Shown: positions 27,660 to 39,719, counted from the stretch's first letter. The stretch: 64,000 nucleotides of DNA from Vespula vulgaris (GCF_905475345.1 NC_066586.1:2207501-2271500); one strand, 5' to 3'. Made by a program: numbers and translations. The notes: a model not told the origin generated them from the sequence alone.

Positions 27660-27668
<9 letters not shown>

Positions 27669-28000
27669 GAGTGGGCGGCTACATAAAGACAGGAGCTGGC
27701 GCGTGCCAGGTGCTTCGTTGCACACAATGCATCTCTGTTAGGCACCGGGGGACCCCGGCCAGCCGGAAGTCGAAATACAAGCGAGTGCACAGGCGGCTCT
27801 TATTAAAGAGGAAGAAAGGCGCGCGGCCGTGCGCGCCTGCAGAATGCACGATCTCTCCTCGCTCGTTCGTGCCCTGCTGGAAAATGGTCGTGCACAATAA
27901 TACGACCTTACGATCGACGCATGAGCAGCCCACGGCTTGGCTACCTCCACCCACCCACGGCGCACGACCACCGCGATCGCAAACCTAGGACCGACAGTCG
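27660..28000. promoter_or_regulatory. GC-rich island with two short hairpins
   Basis: About 330 bp of GC-rich, CpG-rich sequence sits between a (GA)n tract and AT-rich DNA. It holds two strong stem-loops: CCGGGG/CCCCGG at 27745-27758 and GGCGCGC/GCGCGCC at 27818-27837. Open frames on both strands do not resemble any protein known to me. A promoter, enhancer or noncoding exon is possible; there is no direct evidence for any. Confidence 0.25.
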
Positions 28001-29282
28001 ACAAAACGTTCTCTATCTCTTTCTCCCTTCCTCTTTCTCTCTTTCTATCTCTGTTCCTCTCATTCTCTTCTTAAATAACGATGCACTTTCCTTCGGCAAC
28101 CAACTACTTGTTAATGTTCATTGACCCATAAAACTGACAATTTTAAACTATTACGACGATGGTACAATTTCTTTTTTCTTCTTTTCTCTCCTTTTTTGAT
28201 TTCTTCTGTTTTCTTTCTTTTTCTCTTTTTCTCCTGTGCTTCTGTAAATGTTCGAACGAAAGTACAAATATAAAAAGGTTCGTTGATCTCGCTGGAACAT
28301 TTAAAAGAAAGAAAAAAGAAAAGGAAAGAAAAAAGGAATTAAACGCAACGAATACGATCGTAAAAGCGGTACGAGGTCGATGGTAGGATTAGCGACGAAA
28401 TTGAGACGTTTACGTGAGCCATTAGAGAGCCGGAGAGATAGAGAGAGATAGAGAAAGAGAGATAAAGAGAGAGATAGAGAGATAGATAGATAGAGAGCGA
28501 GAGAGAACGAGAACGAGAGAAAGAGATTCCTTACGTCCAGTGTCGGCCCATAAATCACTACCCTGTTTTCCACAGTCCCATGGTGTGAAAAGAGGATGCG
28601 CCACCCCCGAAAGGTGTTCGTGTTGGGCATGAAACGAAGGAGGCTAAGTCGCGTGCCGTCGATGCTCCCTCGGATGCTTTTCAACCCCTCTTGGATAACG
28701 ATGGGAGATTCTAGGAAACTTATTTTTGTCTTCTCGCCTCGAAAAACCGTCGAGGATTTTAAGAACACTGTAAAACTTCGATAGTTTTTTCGACGTTAAC
28801 GATGATATCGTTATCGGTACGGAAAAAAGGTTACGATTTATCGAATTACGATTAATTCAATTGTAGAAACAAATCGTAAAACGATTAATACACACACACA
28901 CATACACATGTATACATATCTTTATTCTCGTGTGCATTGTAAAGTTGTTAACTATAAAAAATATATTTATATATATTCGTTTTTGTATATTCCATTGAAT
29001 GCATACTGTTACCAGTCAATTAGCTTGCAGTTGTTACACGAAACGTTAACGTAAAATGCTGGTTATAAGAGCAATTAGAAAAACAATAATGACCATGCCT
29101 ATAGAAGATGTGCCAAAGGCAACTGTAATAATTGGCTGAAAACGAACAGCTGTCACGTAGGCTCACGTTCCGAAAGCTGTCAGCTGTGGCGGGTCTAATC
29201 CATAGCGCATTTTCAGTTCCCATTTTACGAAAGGTTTTGAAACAGCCTGTCGATTTACTAGTTTCCAATACCATTCATGAGT

Positions 29283-29284
<2 letters not shown>

Positions 29285-29350
<66 letters not shown>

Positions 29351-29377
29351 TACACGCGTATATACAGATATACATAC

Positions 29378-29424
<47 letters not shown>
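29285..29424. repeat. Compound (TA)n-(CA)n-(TA)n microsatellite
   Basis: (TA)n 29285-29335, (CA)n 29336-29350, mixed alternating sequence, then (TA)n 29380-29424. The two TA blocks are mutually complementary. Confidence 0.95.
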
Positions 29425-29429
<5 letters not shown>

Positions 29430-31382
29430 GTACATGTATATATATTTTCTTTTTCTTTTTAATTTAGACATCTTATAGGAAATAATATAAAAAATGATTT
29501 ATCTCCGTGTTATTACCTAGAAAAGTCCAAAGGTCTAACTCCGTTACCCTGAAAAGACATGACAATAAATCCATAAATATCCTAACGGGCGTAAACTGTC
29601 TCTTTTAAAGTCGGACTAACAAAATTTGGCTCTTTTATACGAACAACCTAGCGTCGTTTCTCCAAGTTCTGTCTAATGCGAAACGAAGAGGAAAAGAGAG
29701 AGAGAGAGAAAGAGAGAGAAAAAGAGAGAGAGGGCAAATTCGAAAACCACGCGAAAAACCGTATTTGTGTGGCTTTTCAAGGAAAGCGTGCACCTTGAAA
29801 TCGTAGCCCATTCAGACGTCCGTTTTCGAAAGCGGCCAGGGTTGAGAAATTCTTGCAAAGGGCACGTATCGTCGGTGCTTTTTCGAGAAAAACAAAAGGA
29901 AAAGAAGAAGCGAAATACGAAGGGAGAAAAAGAGACGAAAAATATATAAACGAAATGTAATCTTTTTCGTAGTCTCGAAGCAGCGAACGGTTAAGCACGA
30001 CTTAATGCTAACGTGGATGCGTATGTTTTTATGCCACAAGACCACAACGTTCGTATGTTTGAATTCTTTTCGTTAGAAAAGAAATAAAAGGAAAAATAAA
30101 AAAGAAAAAAAAATTAACAAATTCTTTCATACCGTCTCTCCTCCGTTTCGAGTTTAAGAAGAAACCGTCTCGCCGATTTCGCTTTGTCTGTTTCCTTGGT
30201 TTTTATTTGAACTAACAATCACGAAACGTCGCTTAAGTTATGTACTTCACGATTTTCAAATTTTTTTGCTAGAGTGCATATATATATATGTACTTTATGT
30301 AAGTACATATAATGCGAATATTTTTAAATCCCTGAAGACGGCATATTTAGTTAAAAATTTGTAATTTCTTAATCATCAGAACTGTTTAAATGATTTTATC
30401 TCTCATTCGAACAAATATCCTTTCCGTTTGGATTTCCTTCCAGGGCTATTTATACTTTGACGTTTAATTTTATAATTAGATATCCAGAAGTTTGATAACT
30501 CGACTTCGACTTCCGCGAGTTTCACATTAATATTTATTTATATGATTTCGCGTTTACTTTGACTTACATAAATACACCACTACAATTAAGAATCCGCGCT
30601 AGTACAATTACGAAGAAAATTGTATGCTAATCAACCGCTATAGGGGAGTTCGAATTAAATAAAGTTACTCTTAAATGTAACGCACATAACAGGATATCCA
30701 AGATGAAATTCGATTGAGATGTTAAATAGCATCGAATAGCGTTCATCGTCGTTAATCAGCGAACAGGAGATAGTTAATCTTAAAATCACTTATGCTTTAC
30801 CGTTCGTCCCTTTAACGATCGATGGTCGACCGAACCCTTATTTACCTTCGTACCGAACCAATTTCTGTCGTAAATATCGACATTAAAAGTTCAGGAAGCC
30901 GATTGCTCGACGTAAAATTCGCAGCCGGCGAAACGCGACATTATGCTATGCGACACGACACTACGAATCCCTTTTTTTACGATGCGAACATACTCCAACT
31001 GTAGCCTCTAATAGTTAATACTTTTCTTACGAGCGAAGTTACCTTCATCATACGATAGAACGAACGAACTAAATGGCTAACTGAAGCTATCTTTTATTAT
31101 TTTTCTTTTCTTTTTCTTTGTACCATTTCTTTCTTCCTTTTTTCTCTTTATCCGTTCTCATGATCCTCATTACTTTGCCTCGATCGATAACTTTCTCGAC
31201 AAAGCATAACGATCGGAAACTTCAAAGTATCACTCCTTGAAATTATTAACGTTGCGCGTGCAACACTTTCCTACTTATCGCCTATCCCTCTTTTACTCTT
31301 CCGTCGCTCTCACACCCTCTCTTTATCAGCCGAACTGATACGAGTTACGACGTTCTTCCGACAAAGTTCCGGCATCCTCTCG

Positions 31383-31388
31383 ACGTCG

Positions 31389-31420
<32 letters not shown>
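31383..31420 (+). repeat. (GTC)n trinucleotide repeat
   Basis: About 12 units, one GTT variant. Confidence 0.9.
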
Positions 31421-31722
31421 TTCCCTTCCCCTCCTCTTCCACCACTTTTCTTCCACCCTCTCTCATTCTATCTCCCGTACGTGTAAGCCGAGAGATGAAG
31501 GGTGTAAAAGCCTTTCGGCAAAGCCTGTGTTTCTCCTTTCAAAAGGTTTCCCTCACAAGAGAAAGGTGTTTTATTTACCAAGGACGACACATATTTTTAG
31601 CATTTCTCGTAAATACTTTCGATCATCGAGATACCATCGGATGGTTTTCCCAAAAAGATCGTTCGTATCTTCTACGTGCTCGAAGCTATTTCAAGAATAG
31701 ATAAATTCTAAGAGAATATACC

Positions 31723-31759
<37 letters not shown>

Positions 31760-33787
31760 AGATTCCTTAGGTAATCATTCTCCCTTCTCAAAATTCTCAT
31801 AATTCCATAAATTACTTACACCTAGATGATACGATTAGTTGAACGTTATGTAATTTAAGGAATGCATTTTGTTGGCATAGCTTACACGTCGACGTACTTG
31901 CGTCGAAAATTGGAAAATAAGTGAAATAAGCCAACGAGGAGAGAAAAGAAAAAAAAGAAGGAAAGAGGAAAGAAAAAAGAAACAAGAAGGTTTCAATCCG
32001 AGCCAGAGATGGGTCGGATCTGCGCAGATAATTAACCCCTGCCCACGACAGAGGAAAAGCGTTAAATCCACCCTTCTTTCTCTCCCTCTCTCTCTCTCCT
32101 CTCTGTATTTCTATCTCTCTTTCGCGTACTCGAGCGTAGAGAAAGTGCGCCGAGTCGAGAGTAATTTAACGCGCCCCGACGAATGGTCATTGATTTGCGA
32201 AGCATCAAACTTCGCGAAAGTTACCCATCAGGAGTTACTCCCCTTCGAGCTTCTAACCTCTCGCCTCTCTGAGGCCCTTGATAGCAGTTCTCTCTCTTCT
32301 CTTACCGTACTCCACACCGACTCGCTATCCACAGCCAGTTTGTTCTTCGACTGCAGTTACTGGATTCGATTTAACTTCTCCTTGGAGTAGCCGATGTAGC
32401 GCGAATGGACGCGAGCGAGCGAGATGAACGAGTATTGCGAAGAGAGGAGAGAAGGTAAGATGTTGTGTGTGTGTGTGTCTGTATGTAAGAGAAAGATAGA
32501 GAGAGGGATAAAGAAGCAAGGGCTACGACTAAAAGCAATTTGCCAATATCGAAAGTGTTTGTCGATAAGTGTTTGCCATTGGTCGGCAGCTGCTGCTAGT
32601 TACCGAAGACTCGCATTTACCTTCTTATTGTCCCGATATGCGTTGGTTTCTCTCCCTATGTTTCTTTCTTTCTCTCTTTCTCTCTCTCTCTATTTCTCTG
32701 AGAAGGAGAAACCGTAACTCCTTCGTCCTCGTTTCACATCGACGCGACGCCGCGTTTGTCCTCGATTTTGTCTGTATCTCTTAGCGCGGTTATCTGCCAA
32801 CCAAGGTTGTCCGTCCACCACATTCGATGCCACCGAAACAACAACAACGAGTCAATTTCAAAGTTGGACGATGTTAACCTCGAACAATGAAACAACGATC
32901 CAACTATGGTATTAGAACGTAACAAATCGAACATTTGCTCGGGTGAATCGAGAAGAGAGCAATATTCCTCCTTCTCGGAGCAAGTTGGCTCCGTTTGCCT
33001 TCTACTTTTCCTTTGAACGTATCTATACCCTTCTGTAACGGATATATTACCTACTTGCCCTTACTCCGTTCCATCTTATTCCACCTTTTCGTATCTTTCG
33101 CGAAACGGATAAGGAAACGGGTTAATACGATTTTTGCGAAACATTCTATGTAAGAGGAATAAGAAGTTTCCTACTTTCCAAAGAGTAAATCGAAAGACTT
33201 CTTTTACGTAAGAAGAAGAACACCTATCTCGTATATAGTGAAAATATACGGATGAAAGGACGGAAAAAGATTCGGTGTTCCATTCGAAACGTCCCATTCA
33301 CTCTTCTCGTTTTTCGAGATGGCATCCCACGGTCGGATCGATAGGGCACCGATCGTAAATGAATTCCCTGCGTTTCACGAGACGAAACCAAATTTCGGGA
33401 GTCGGTCCCAGCGGTACGCGGGCGCCGACATCAAACGCACTTTTATTTCTATAGCGCGAAACGACCAGGACGATTCGACCAGGGCTCGCGGGGCAACAGC
33501 AGCTAGGATTGTACGAGACGGACTCGAGTTCGACGTTGATTGGAAGAGGAATACGACGCTTCGTTGGAGCGTCGTCGTTTAGGCCGAGATTAATCTGTCA
33601 TGGGCCGAGTGTGAAAAAGTAGCCGTTTAAGAGGGCGACTCTCGTTTGATTGGCAGCTCTCGAGAGCTCTCATTCTCTCTGTCTCTCTCTTTCTTTCTTA
33701 GTCTTGGTCTTGCGCGCACGTTCTGGAGACGCGCGTTCGAGTCGGAAGTAGTGCGAAAGAGGGGCGAGACTTTATTTTGGGCGGACG

Positions 33788-33852
33788 CGAGAGAGAGAGA
33801 GAGAGAGAGAAAGAGAAAGAAAGAAAAAGAAAGAAAGAAAGAAAGAAAGAGA

Positions 33853-33883
<31 letters not shown>

Positions 33884-33892
33884 GAAAAGAGA
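33788..33892 (+). repeat. (GA)n/(GAAA)n purine tract in vein 5' flank
   Basis: GA units flank a central GAAA block. GAGAG strings are potential GAGA-factor sites. Confidence 0.9.
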
Positions 33893-34593
33893 GTAACAGA
33901 GAAGAGAGAGGGTAGCCAGTCGTCATCGTCATCGTCATCTTCTCGAACTTTGTAAAGAGAAGACCGATGGTGAAGGAAGGGAGAGGTGAAGAGAGAGGAG
34001 GCAAAGAAAAAGAAAGAGAGAGAGAGAGAGGAAGAGAAAGGTCGGGTCGAGGAGGGATTCGCGCGGAGGAGCTCGCGAGAGTCCGCGCTCCCTCTCTCTC
34101 CGACTCTGCGCGAGCGCGCGGCAAGCCTCGACCGGCGTCCACCAGGAGGCGCCGCCTCTGTGGCCGGCCTCGGTCCGCGCGAGCGGCCCGCTCAGTCTAA
34201 TTTGAACCGTCGCGCGCGCCCGACGCGGGGCCAACGACGATCCCTTCTCCGCCGAGACGTGACACGAGGTCCTCGTGCACGCGACGACGCTGACGTCGAG
34301 CCGTCGCAGAAAAGAAAAGTCTACCGTCGGCAACCATCGCTTCGCGATAATTCACTTAGATCGCCGTCGTCGATCCGTCGTCGTGCGCGTTTCGACTTTC
34401 TCCTCCTACTCCTTCTCCCCTTTCCATCCCGTTCCCCTTTTTCTTCGCGATCGCGATCGACCCGACACTGCGATCGATTCCACGTATTTCGTAAAGTGTC
34501 CCATCTATTCTTCTTTACCATCTTTCCTTTTTTTTTTTCTTCCTTTCGCGTTCACCCGCGCGCGGAGACACGCAGAGAACGAGATCTAGCGAG

Positions 34594-34595
<2 letters not shown>

Positions 34596-34638
<43 letters not shown>

Positions 34639-34697
34639 GAGAGAGAGACAGAGGGAAAGACAGAGACATTTAGCCGTGGTGCGCGCGCGCGCGCGCG
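34596..34697 (+). repeat. (GA)n tract followed by alternating (GC)n
   Basis: GA/CAGA units (34596-34668) then eight GC units (34681-34697), an alternating purine-pyrimidine run with Z-DNA potential. Confidence 0.9.
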
Positions 34698-34974
34698 TGC
34701 GATCACGGATAGATAGAGGGTGGGCCGCGCGGCGGATCGCGCGACTTTCGAAGGACGAAATAGCGAGATGCGTCGCGATGATTCCGCGTCCTGAGCGGAC
34801 ACCCTCGACGCGATTACTGACCAACACGATCGTACTCATCTCGCCCGATCGGGACTGTCGTCTCTACCCGAGCCGAGATCGTCTTCTCTCTCTCTCTCTC
34901 TTCTTTTATCGTGCGCGCGAACTCGCGCGACGATGAAGAGGACGATACTAAACGCGACGATTGCGAGGGTGACG

Positions 34975-35049
34975 ATGATAATGACGACGGCGACGACAAA
35001 GACGACTACGACGAAGACGACGACGACGACGACGACGACGACGAAGATG
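34975..35049 (+). repeat. GAC-rich trinucleotide repeat upstream of vein ATG
   Basis: Imperfect GAC units with GAA and ACG variants about 300 bp upstream of the start codon; probably 5'UTR or promoter. Confidence 0.85.
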
Positions 35050-35196
35050 AGACTACCGCTAATCTCTTCGGTGGACGCGTCGACGTCTTGTTATTGCTTC
35101 TATCGGTGGTACAACGCGTCGTGAACGATCGTACGAGACGTTTCCGATACTTTCGAAGAAAAGAGATTTTAACGGAGAGAAAGAGAGAGAAAGAGA

Positions 35197-35232
<36 letters not shown>

Positions 35233-35346
35233 ACAGAGAGAGGAAGACGGAGGGTAACGCGACGGGGTGGTTCCTCTCTCTCTTCGGGGTGACCGAGGCT
35301 TAGAACACCTCACCACCCCCGAGAAGATCGTCAAGCAGCTCGGACG

Positions 35347-36259
35347 ATGTGGGCGTCTCTGCTTTTGGCCGGATTCTTAAGCGGCTGGTGGGGCGCGTTC
35401 GCGTTAGCTGCGGCACCCCCCGCCAATCGGAACACCCTCGAGGAAAGCGCGAAGCATCGCGAAGCTTCAAGGACGACAGCCCTCGACACGGCGCTACAGC
35501 CCATTTTGCATCCCCAAACGAATTCGCGAATCGACGTGAGTCCGTTGACGCGACGACCAAGACACTCGTCCTCGCAAGAAGCGTCTCCTCGAGAGATTTC
35601 CTCGAAAGCCGCCGCAGAAGCCGCCACAGCCTATTATCCCTATCGTGAGGAAGTACCGACCGCCAACGACGGCCGGTTCTCGCGGTCGACCAAGCAACGT
35701 GGAAAGAATCGCGGAAGGGCGGACTCTCCGCGCGAGCAAAGACGCGGATGCAAGATCAAGGGTACCTGTCGAGGTCAAAATTGGTGTCCCGATATGGACG
35801 TCGGTAATAGAGCCTATTTGGCACCCACGGTCTTCGAGGGAAAGGCCAGAAGCATGTCCTCGGTTAGAAAGCCTGGATCAAACTATGCCGTAACCTTCGA
35901 GGTAAAGCACGTTTATAAGAGTCAACCAGGCTTTCCACCGCTACAGAAAAACGACAGCGTCAGGCTACACTTTCGCGACAAGTCCGCGCCCGGTAAATCG
36001 ACCGTATGCGGATACGAGGGCTACGACAACAATGCCGCCGGCAAACAGCAACAACGAGGAGGTGGAGGAGGTGGAGGTGGAGGAGGAGGAGCAGGAGGAG
36101 ATCAGAGTGGTGTGGTGCGCGCCAATATTAAGCGGGGTAAAGTGTATCTAGTGTTTGTGAATCGGGTTGGACCCAGAAACTTCACGATCCTCGGTGAGCC
36201 GGTGATTCGCAGCAAGAAGAACGAACAGGCGGTCCAGGCCGTCGTTCGACCGGACTACG
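35347..36259 (+). CDS. vn: Protein vein-like EGFR ligand, first coding exon (5' partial gene)
   Basis: In Drosophila, Vein is a secreted neuregulin-like activator of the EGF receptor with a long N-terminal region, one Ig domain and one EGF-like domain. This exon gives 304 full codons plus one base. Visible: signal peptide at residues 1-22 (hydrophobic core LLLAGFLSGWWGAFALAAA); low-complexity Ser/Ala/Arg spacer about 25-133 with a basic stretch and RxxR at 129-132 (a possible furin-type site, inferred); C135, C141, C147 and C221; a conserved-looking segment 157-300 including APTVFEGKARSMS and KVYLVFVN; N-glycosylation sequons at N202 and N278. An 11-glycine run (238-248) interrupts the segment after C221. 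The start is the first ATG, directly ahead of the signal peptide. The frame ends at a consensus donor (phase 1), so Ig and EGF parts must lie on later exons. Identification is from recalled family resemblance, not a search; the fold of 157-300 may be OB/netrin-like, as in the agrin N-terminus, so another secreted protein is possible. Confidence 0.78.
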
Positions 36260-36267
36260 GTGAGTAA
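36260..36267 (+). other. 5' splice site of vein exon
   Basis: The sequence TACG|GTGAGTAA follows the last conserved-looking residues (RPDYG) and matches the U1 donor consensus. Splicing here leaves a phase-1 junction. If unspliced, the frame ends two codons later at the TAA at 36265-36267. Confidence 0.85.
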
Positions 36268-36283
36268 ACGACTTCCGTGTATG

Positions 36284-36293
36284 TATAAATAAA
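36284..36293 (+). promoter_or_regulatory. AATAAA polyadenylation hexamer just inside the intron
   Basis: AATAAA at 36288-36293 lies 20 bases after the in-frame stop of the read-through reading frame. It overlaps a TATAAATA string (36284-36291). A (GA)n tract follows rather than an obvious GU-rich element. It could support an intronic 3' end giving a secreted N-terminal-only product, but the motif is common by chance in AT-rich DNA. Confidence 0.25.
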
Positions 36294-36302
36294 AGCCAAG
36301 CG

Positions 36303-36308
36303 AAGAGA

Positions 36309-36343
<35 letters not shown>
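36303..36343 (+). repeat. (GA)n microsatellite just inside intron
   Basis: Begins about 45 bp after the splice donor. Confidence 0.95.
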
Positions 36344-36346
<3 letters not shown>

Positions 36347-37961
36347 CTCCCTTTCGTTGTGCCTCGTTCGAACGTAATCGGCGATTAGCTCGCCGCCGAC
36401 AACAGTCGACGCTTCCAACGAGGACCGCGCCAAGAACGCGCCCGGCGCGAACTTTTGAAGGTAGTCCAATTTACAGGCGGTCATTGCGCCCAACAACTTT
36501 TCTCTCCGAGTCTCGTCTCGTCTCGTTCTCTGTCTCTTATTTTCCCTTCCCCTCGTGTTCTTCCCCGAAATCCTCCCCGACGCAACCGACGTACTCAACG
36601 AATTTTACTCTCTTATCTCGGCTTCCTAAATTTCGCGTCCTTAACTCTGGCCGTCTTAATATAGAACGCCGTAATAACTCGTGACTCCTCATGGAACCTC
36701 CGTAAAACTACACGGTACGATCAACGACGTGCCACAAGAGATGGTACGAACGTACCATCTCGTAAATCTTTACTTTACCTCGACCCGTCTAGCTTTGACC
36801 CGACCTTAAAGGGAATCTTTTAAAAGAATGTCGCAGTAGCTAAGCTACTCGAGAATTTGTCGACTATCGTCCACCCACGAACACGATCGATTCGACGCTC
36901 GCCCGTACGTGTTAATTTGCTTTTCGACTTTTCATTTTATCCTTCCCAAAGGAGGAACCTTGCGTTGGAGGAGTCGACGTAACTCGTCTCGTTTACAACG
37001 AGTTCGAAACTTGCGCGCGCTCGTTTGCTCGACAGCCAACCGCTAGCAACACTGCCGGTGCCGGTGCATTACGTCTTGCACGACGGCTATCGAAAGTTAA
37101 CACGACTTATCCCATTATCGTCACCCGTGAGTATCTCATACGGAATGGGTAAAACGTGAAAGGGAAGAAAGTCTTTCTCCTCTCTAAGGACAAATTTCTA
37201 ACTTTGTCTTTGATTAAAGGGATTTAGTTCGACTGAACGACGTTGAAACAAAGACTAACTGGATTTCCTTACTCAGTCTCGGTTTATAGCACGTTCGTGA
37301 GAATCTTTCTTCTATTTTTTTCTTCTTCTTCTTTTTTTCTTTTTCTTTTTTTAAATCCGGCCCCATCCTAAAGAGCAATCATTCTCTTGGCGTAGGTGAA
37401 TAGGCGAACTTTACGGTAAAGCGTGGCTCCGTGTGCGCGGAGACGGTTTGTTGATCCGCGCGATCCGTAAAAGCGGCTCCGCACGGCCCTCTTCCAGTTC
37501 CCGGTGACTAAGCCAGACGGGGGGCCCGAGACGTCAATTATAAGGCCTTAATCGGAAACCCGTCCTTACTTCTGTTGGCTTATAGTCGGCCGCGCTGCGG
37601 AGGAAAGGAGAAACGGCCGAGTTGCCAGAAGGAGAGAGCGAGAGAAAGAGAGAGGGAAGGGTGCGAGCGCAACGAAGGAATCGTGCGTGCTCTCTTTTTG
37701 CATCTCTCTTTGTAAATAAACCGATTTCTCTCTCTGTCTCTCTCTCTCTCTTTCTTTCTCTCTTTCTCTTTCTTCCTCTTTCTATACCCGATATCTTCGT
37801 CTAGTCACCTTGCTTTCCTAACCGTGAGAACCTGTCGCTACGGGATTGTCCGCCACGATCCTTTATATCGACGTCTCGACCGCGTCTTGGTCTTATTTCG
37901 CGGATCGTAATTATTTCTGTAATTATGTAAGATGGAAAAACTCGTGATCGTTCTCGCCTTC

Positions 37962-37962
<1 letters not shown>

Positions 37963-38006
<44 letters not shown>
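37963..38006 (+). repeat. (CT)n microsatellite
   Basis: About 22 uninterrupted units. Confidence 0.95.
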
Positions 38007-38009
<3 letters not shown>

Positions 38010-39150
38010 CAGGCAAAGTCATTCCTTATAGTTTATAAATTAGAAATTAGAAAGTTTCCGCTCTAATTGCATAGAAAAAGAAGACGAAGGTACGAAAAAA
38101 AAAGAAACGAAATAGGAAGATCTGTCTTTTCCCACTTGAAAATCTTTTTTTTCCAGCAACCGTCCTTCCTCTCGTACAAACTCCGACCTCCCGGCCTTCC
38201 TTTACAATATCATCGAACCAACATCGAATTTATATTCTCCAATTCGAACGATTTCTCGAAGTAGGTCGAAAGATCCCATCTTTGTCTACGAAATACATAT
38301 CTACCAACGTACATACAAGCATACATATAGTTTGGAATACCATTCTCCTCTTTGTCGTAACCTTCATAAACTTTGTCTCGTGTAGGTACGTTACGTCTTG
38401 TAAGCGACAACGGGAAAGTTGCAATTAAGATCCGTCTTTCTCTCTAGACCGTTGGAAGTTACGAGAAAATCTTAAGTGGCGCGGTACGTTCCACTTCCGA
38501 CAACGAGGAGCAGACGCTTTTAATAGCCCGACAATTTGTCCTTTATGAGGAATACACAATAATTGTGGGAAATATAACGCTTATGTCCGTATACCTACTT
38601 ATCCGTATAATACGTGGTTATACCGATGAATATAAAAATAATAACATGAACAAAGATCGAAGAAAAGAGGGTGGGGGATGCGCGCGAGCGCGCGCGAGAG
38701 AGAGAGAGAGAGAGTGGGAGGAAAGAGGTAAAAAGAAGACAAAAAACGGAGATGGTTTTAAGAGTAGGAGGTAGATGAAGAGAAAGAAAATCAAAAAAAA
38801 AAAGGGAAAAAAAAGAAAAAAGAAAAAAAGAAAGAAACATAGAAGAAAAAGAAGAAGAAAAAACAAGGTTCTTACTGAAATAATTATCCCGACGTTTCAG
38901 AAAGCTACTTTGTAAAGGTCCGAAGGAGCTCGCTCGCGCGCCAAAAAATGATCCCGCGAAAAAAGCAGATTCATCGGCGAGCGGTGCGAAGTCCCGCCAA
39001 GTCTTGCAAAGTCACACACGTCGCGAAGAACCTGTTGTTCGATTCTCTGCCGGTCTTCCGAGCCCCGTTCCTCTGCTTTCTTGCTTCTAGTGCGTCGTCC
39101 CAAAATGTAAAATTAAACGGCGCGCGTCTCGATACACATCGAACCTACGC

Positions 39151-39200
39151 TCGACTCGTATCGACTCGTATCGACTGGTATCGACTGGTATCGACTCTAC
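39151..39200 (+). repeat. 10-bp tandem repeat, five copies
   Basis: Unit TCGACTSGTA repeated in exact 10-bp register; the last copy is diverged at its end. Confidence 0.9.
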
Positions 39201-39719
39201 ACGACTCCTCCGGAAACAAATTGCGTTCCCGTCTTCTTGCCACTTCTCTCATCCTACTTTTACCTCTTTCCTTTCTCGTTACTCGCAGAAGAGAAAAAGG
39301 GCAACCGTGAAGATTCGACTTTATTGTATCGAACTCGTTCAATAACGTACTCCGATATCGCGACATTTGGACGACTTTGGAGCAAGAAAATTTATCTAAG
39401 CAAAATTTCATATCACGGTGAACAAAGTTACTCGGAAACATTGGAAGAAACATGTCGAATAGAATTTTCACTTTAACGAGAATTATAATACCGTGTAACG
39501 TTAATATATTGAATATTATTACCGAATGGCGATATAAAAATCTTGAAAAGTGTTCGTTATCGCGTAAAAATCTCGAGATAAATTTGAAATAATTTCTGAA
39601 GCGATCTTTGATGGTAGAAAAGTAGATTCGTCGAAAGCGAAGAGATCTCGTAAAGTATCGAATATCCGAAAGAATCGGTTAATAGCAGTTTTTCCTCGTC
39701 TCCTTGGCAAGATCGGACT

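Larger units (their letters stand above)
28001..33599. other. AT-rich noncoding DNA upstream of vein
   Basis: Contains GA/GATA-rich 28434-28525, the compound AT/CA repeat 29285-29424, (GTC)n 31383-31420, (CT)n 31726-31757 and (GT)n 32465-32478. No convincing gene was found; unique segments such as 30100-31000 show nothing recognisable. Confidence 0.55.
33600..35346 (+). promoter_or_regulatory. 5' flank / probable 5'UTR and promoter region of vein
   Basis: This 1.7 kb stretch is much richer in G+C and CpG than its surroundings. It carries several (GA)n tracts (33788-33892, 34010-34050, 34596-34668, 35178-35231), an inverted CAAT box (ATTGG, 33649-33653), a 14-bp GAGA/CTC palindrome (33655-33668), an Inr-like TCAGTC (34192-34197), an alternating (GC)n run (34681-34697) and a (GAC)n run (34975-35049). 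There is no clear TATA box. Long open frames in it are repeat-driven. The transcription start and any 5'UTR intron cannot be fixed; CAG at 35332-35334 is a weak possible acceptor just before the ATG. Confidence 0.45.
36344..39700. other. Proximal intron, GC-rich patches
   Basis: Unique CpG-rich patches occur at 36360-36480 and 37400-37620; the latter includes a CTCCG/CGGAG stem (37427-37442) and a TAAGGCCTTA palindrome. Simple repeats are (CT)n 37963-38006, a purine-rich run 38765-38870 and a 10-bp tandem repeat at 39151-39200. No further vein exon recognised. Confidence 0.45.

Noticed and set aside
33986..34936. Longest open frame in the window (316 codons) just upstream of vein
   Set aside because: It starts at GTG and is dominated by Arg/Glu and Arg/Ser runs over GA and GC-rich repeats; no domain. 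More likely 5'UTR or promoter sequence.
34911..35303. Asp-rich ORF over GAC repeat
   Set aside because: Repeat-encoded acidic run; overlaps probable vein 5'UTR.
37036..37126. Candidate second vein exon between AG and GTGAGT
   Set aside because: In the phase required by the first exon it meets a stop after three codons, and its acceptor has a poor pyrimidine tract.
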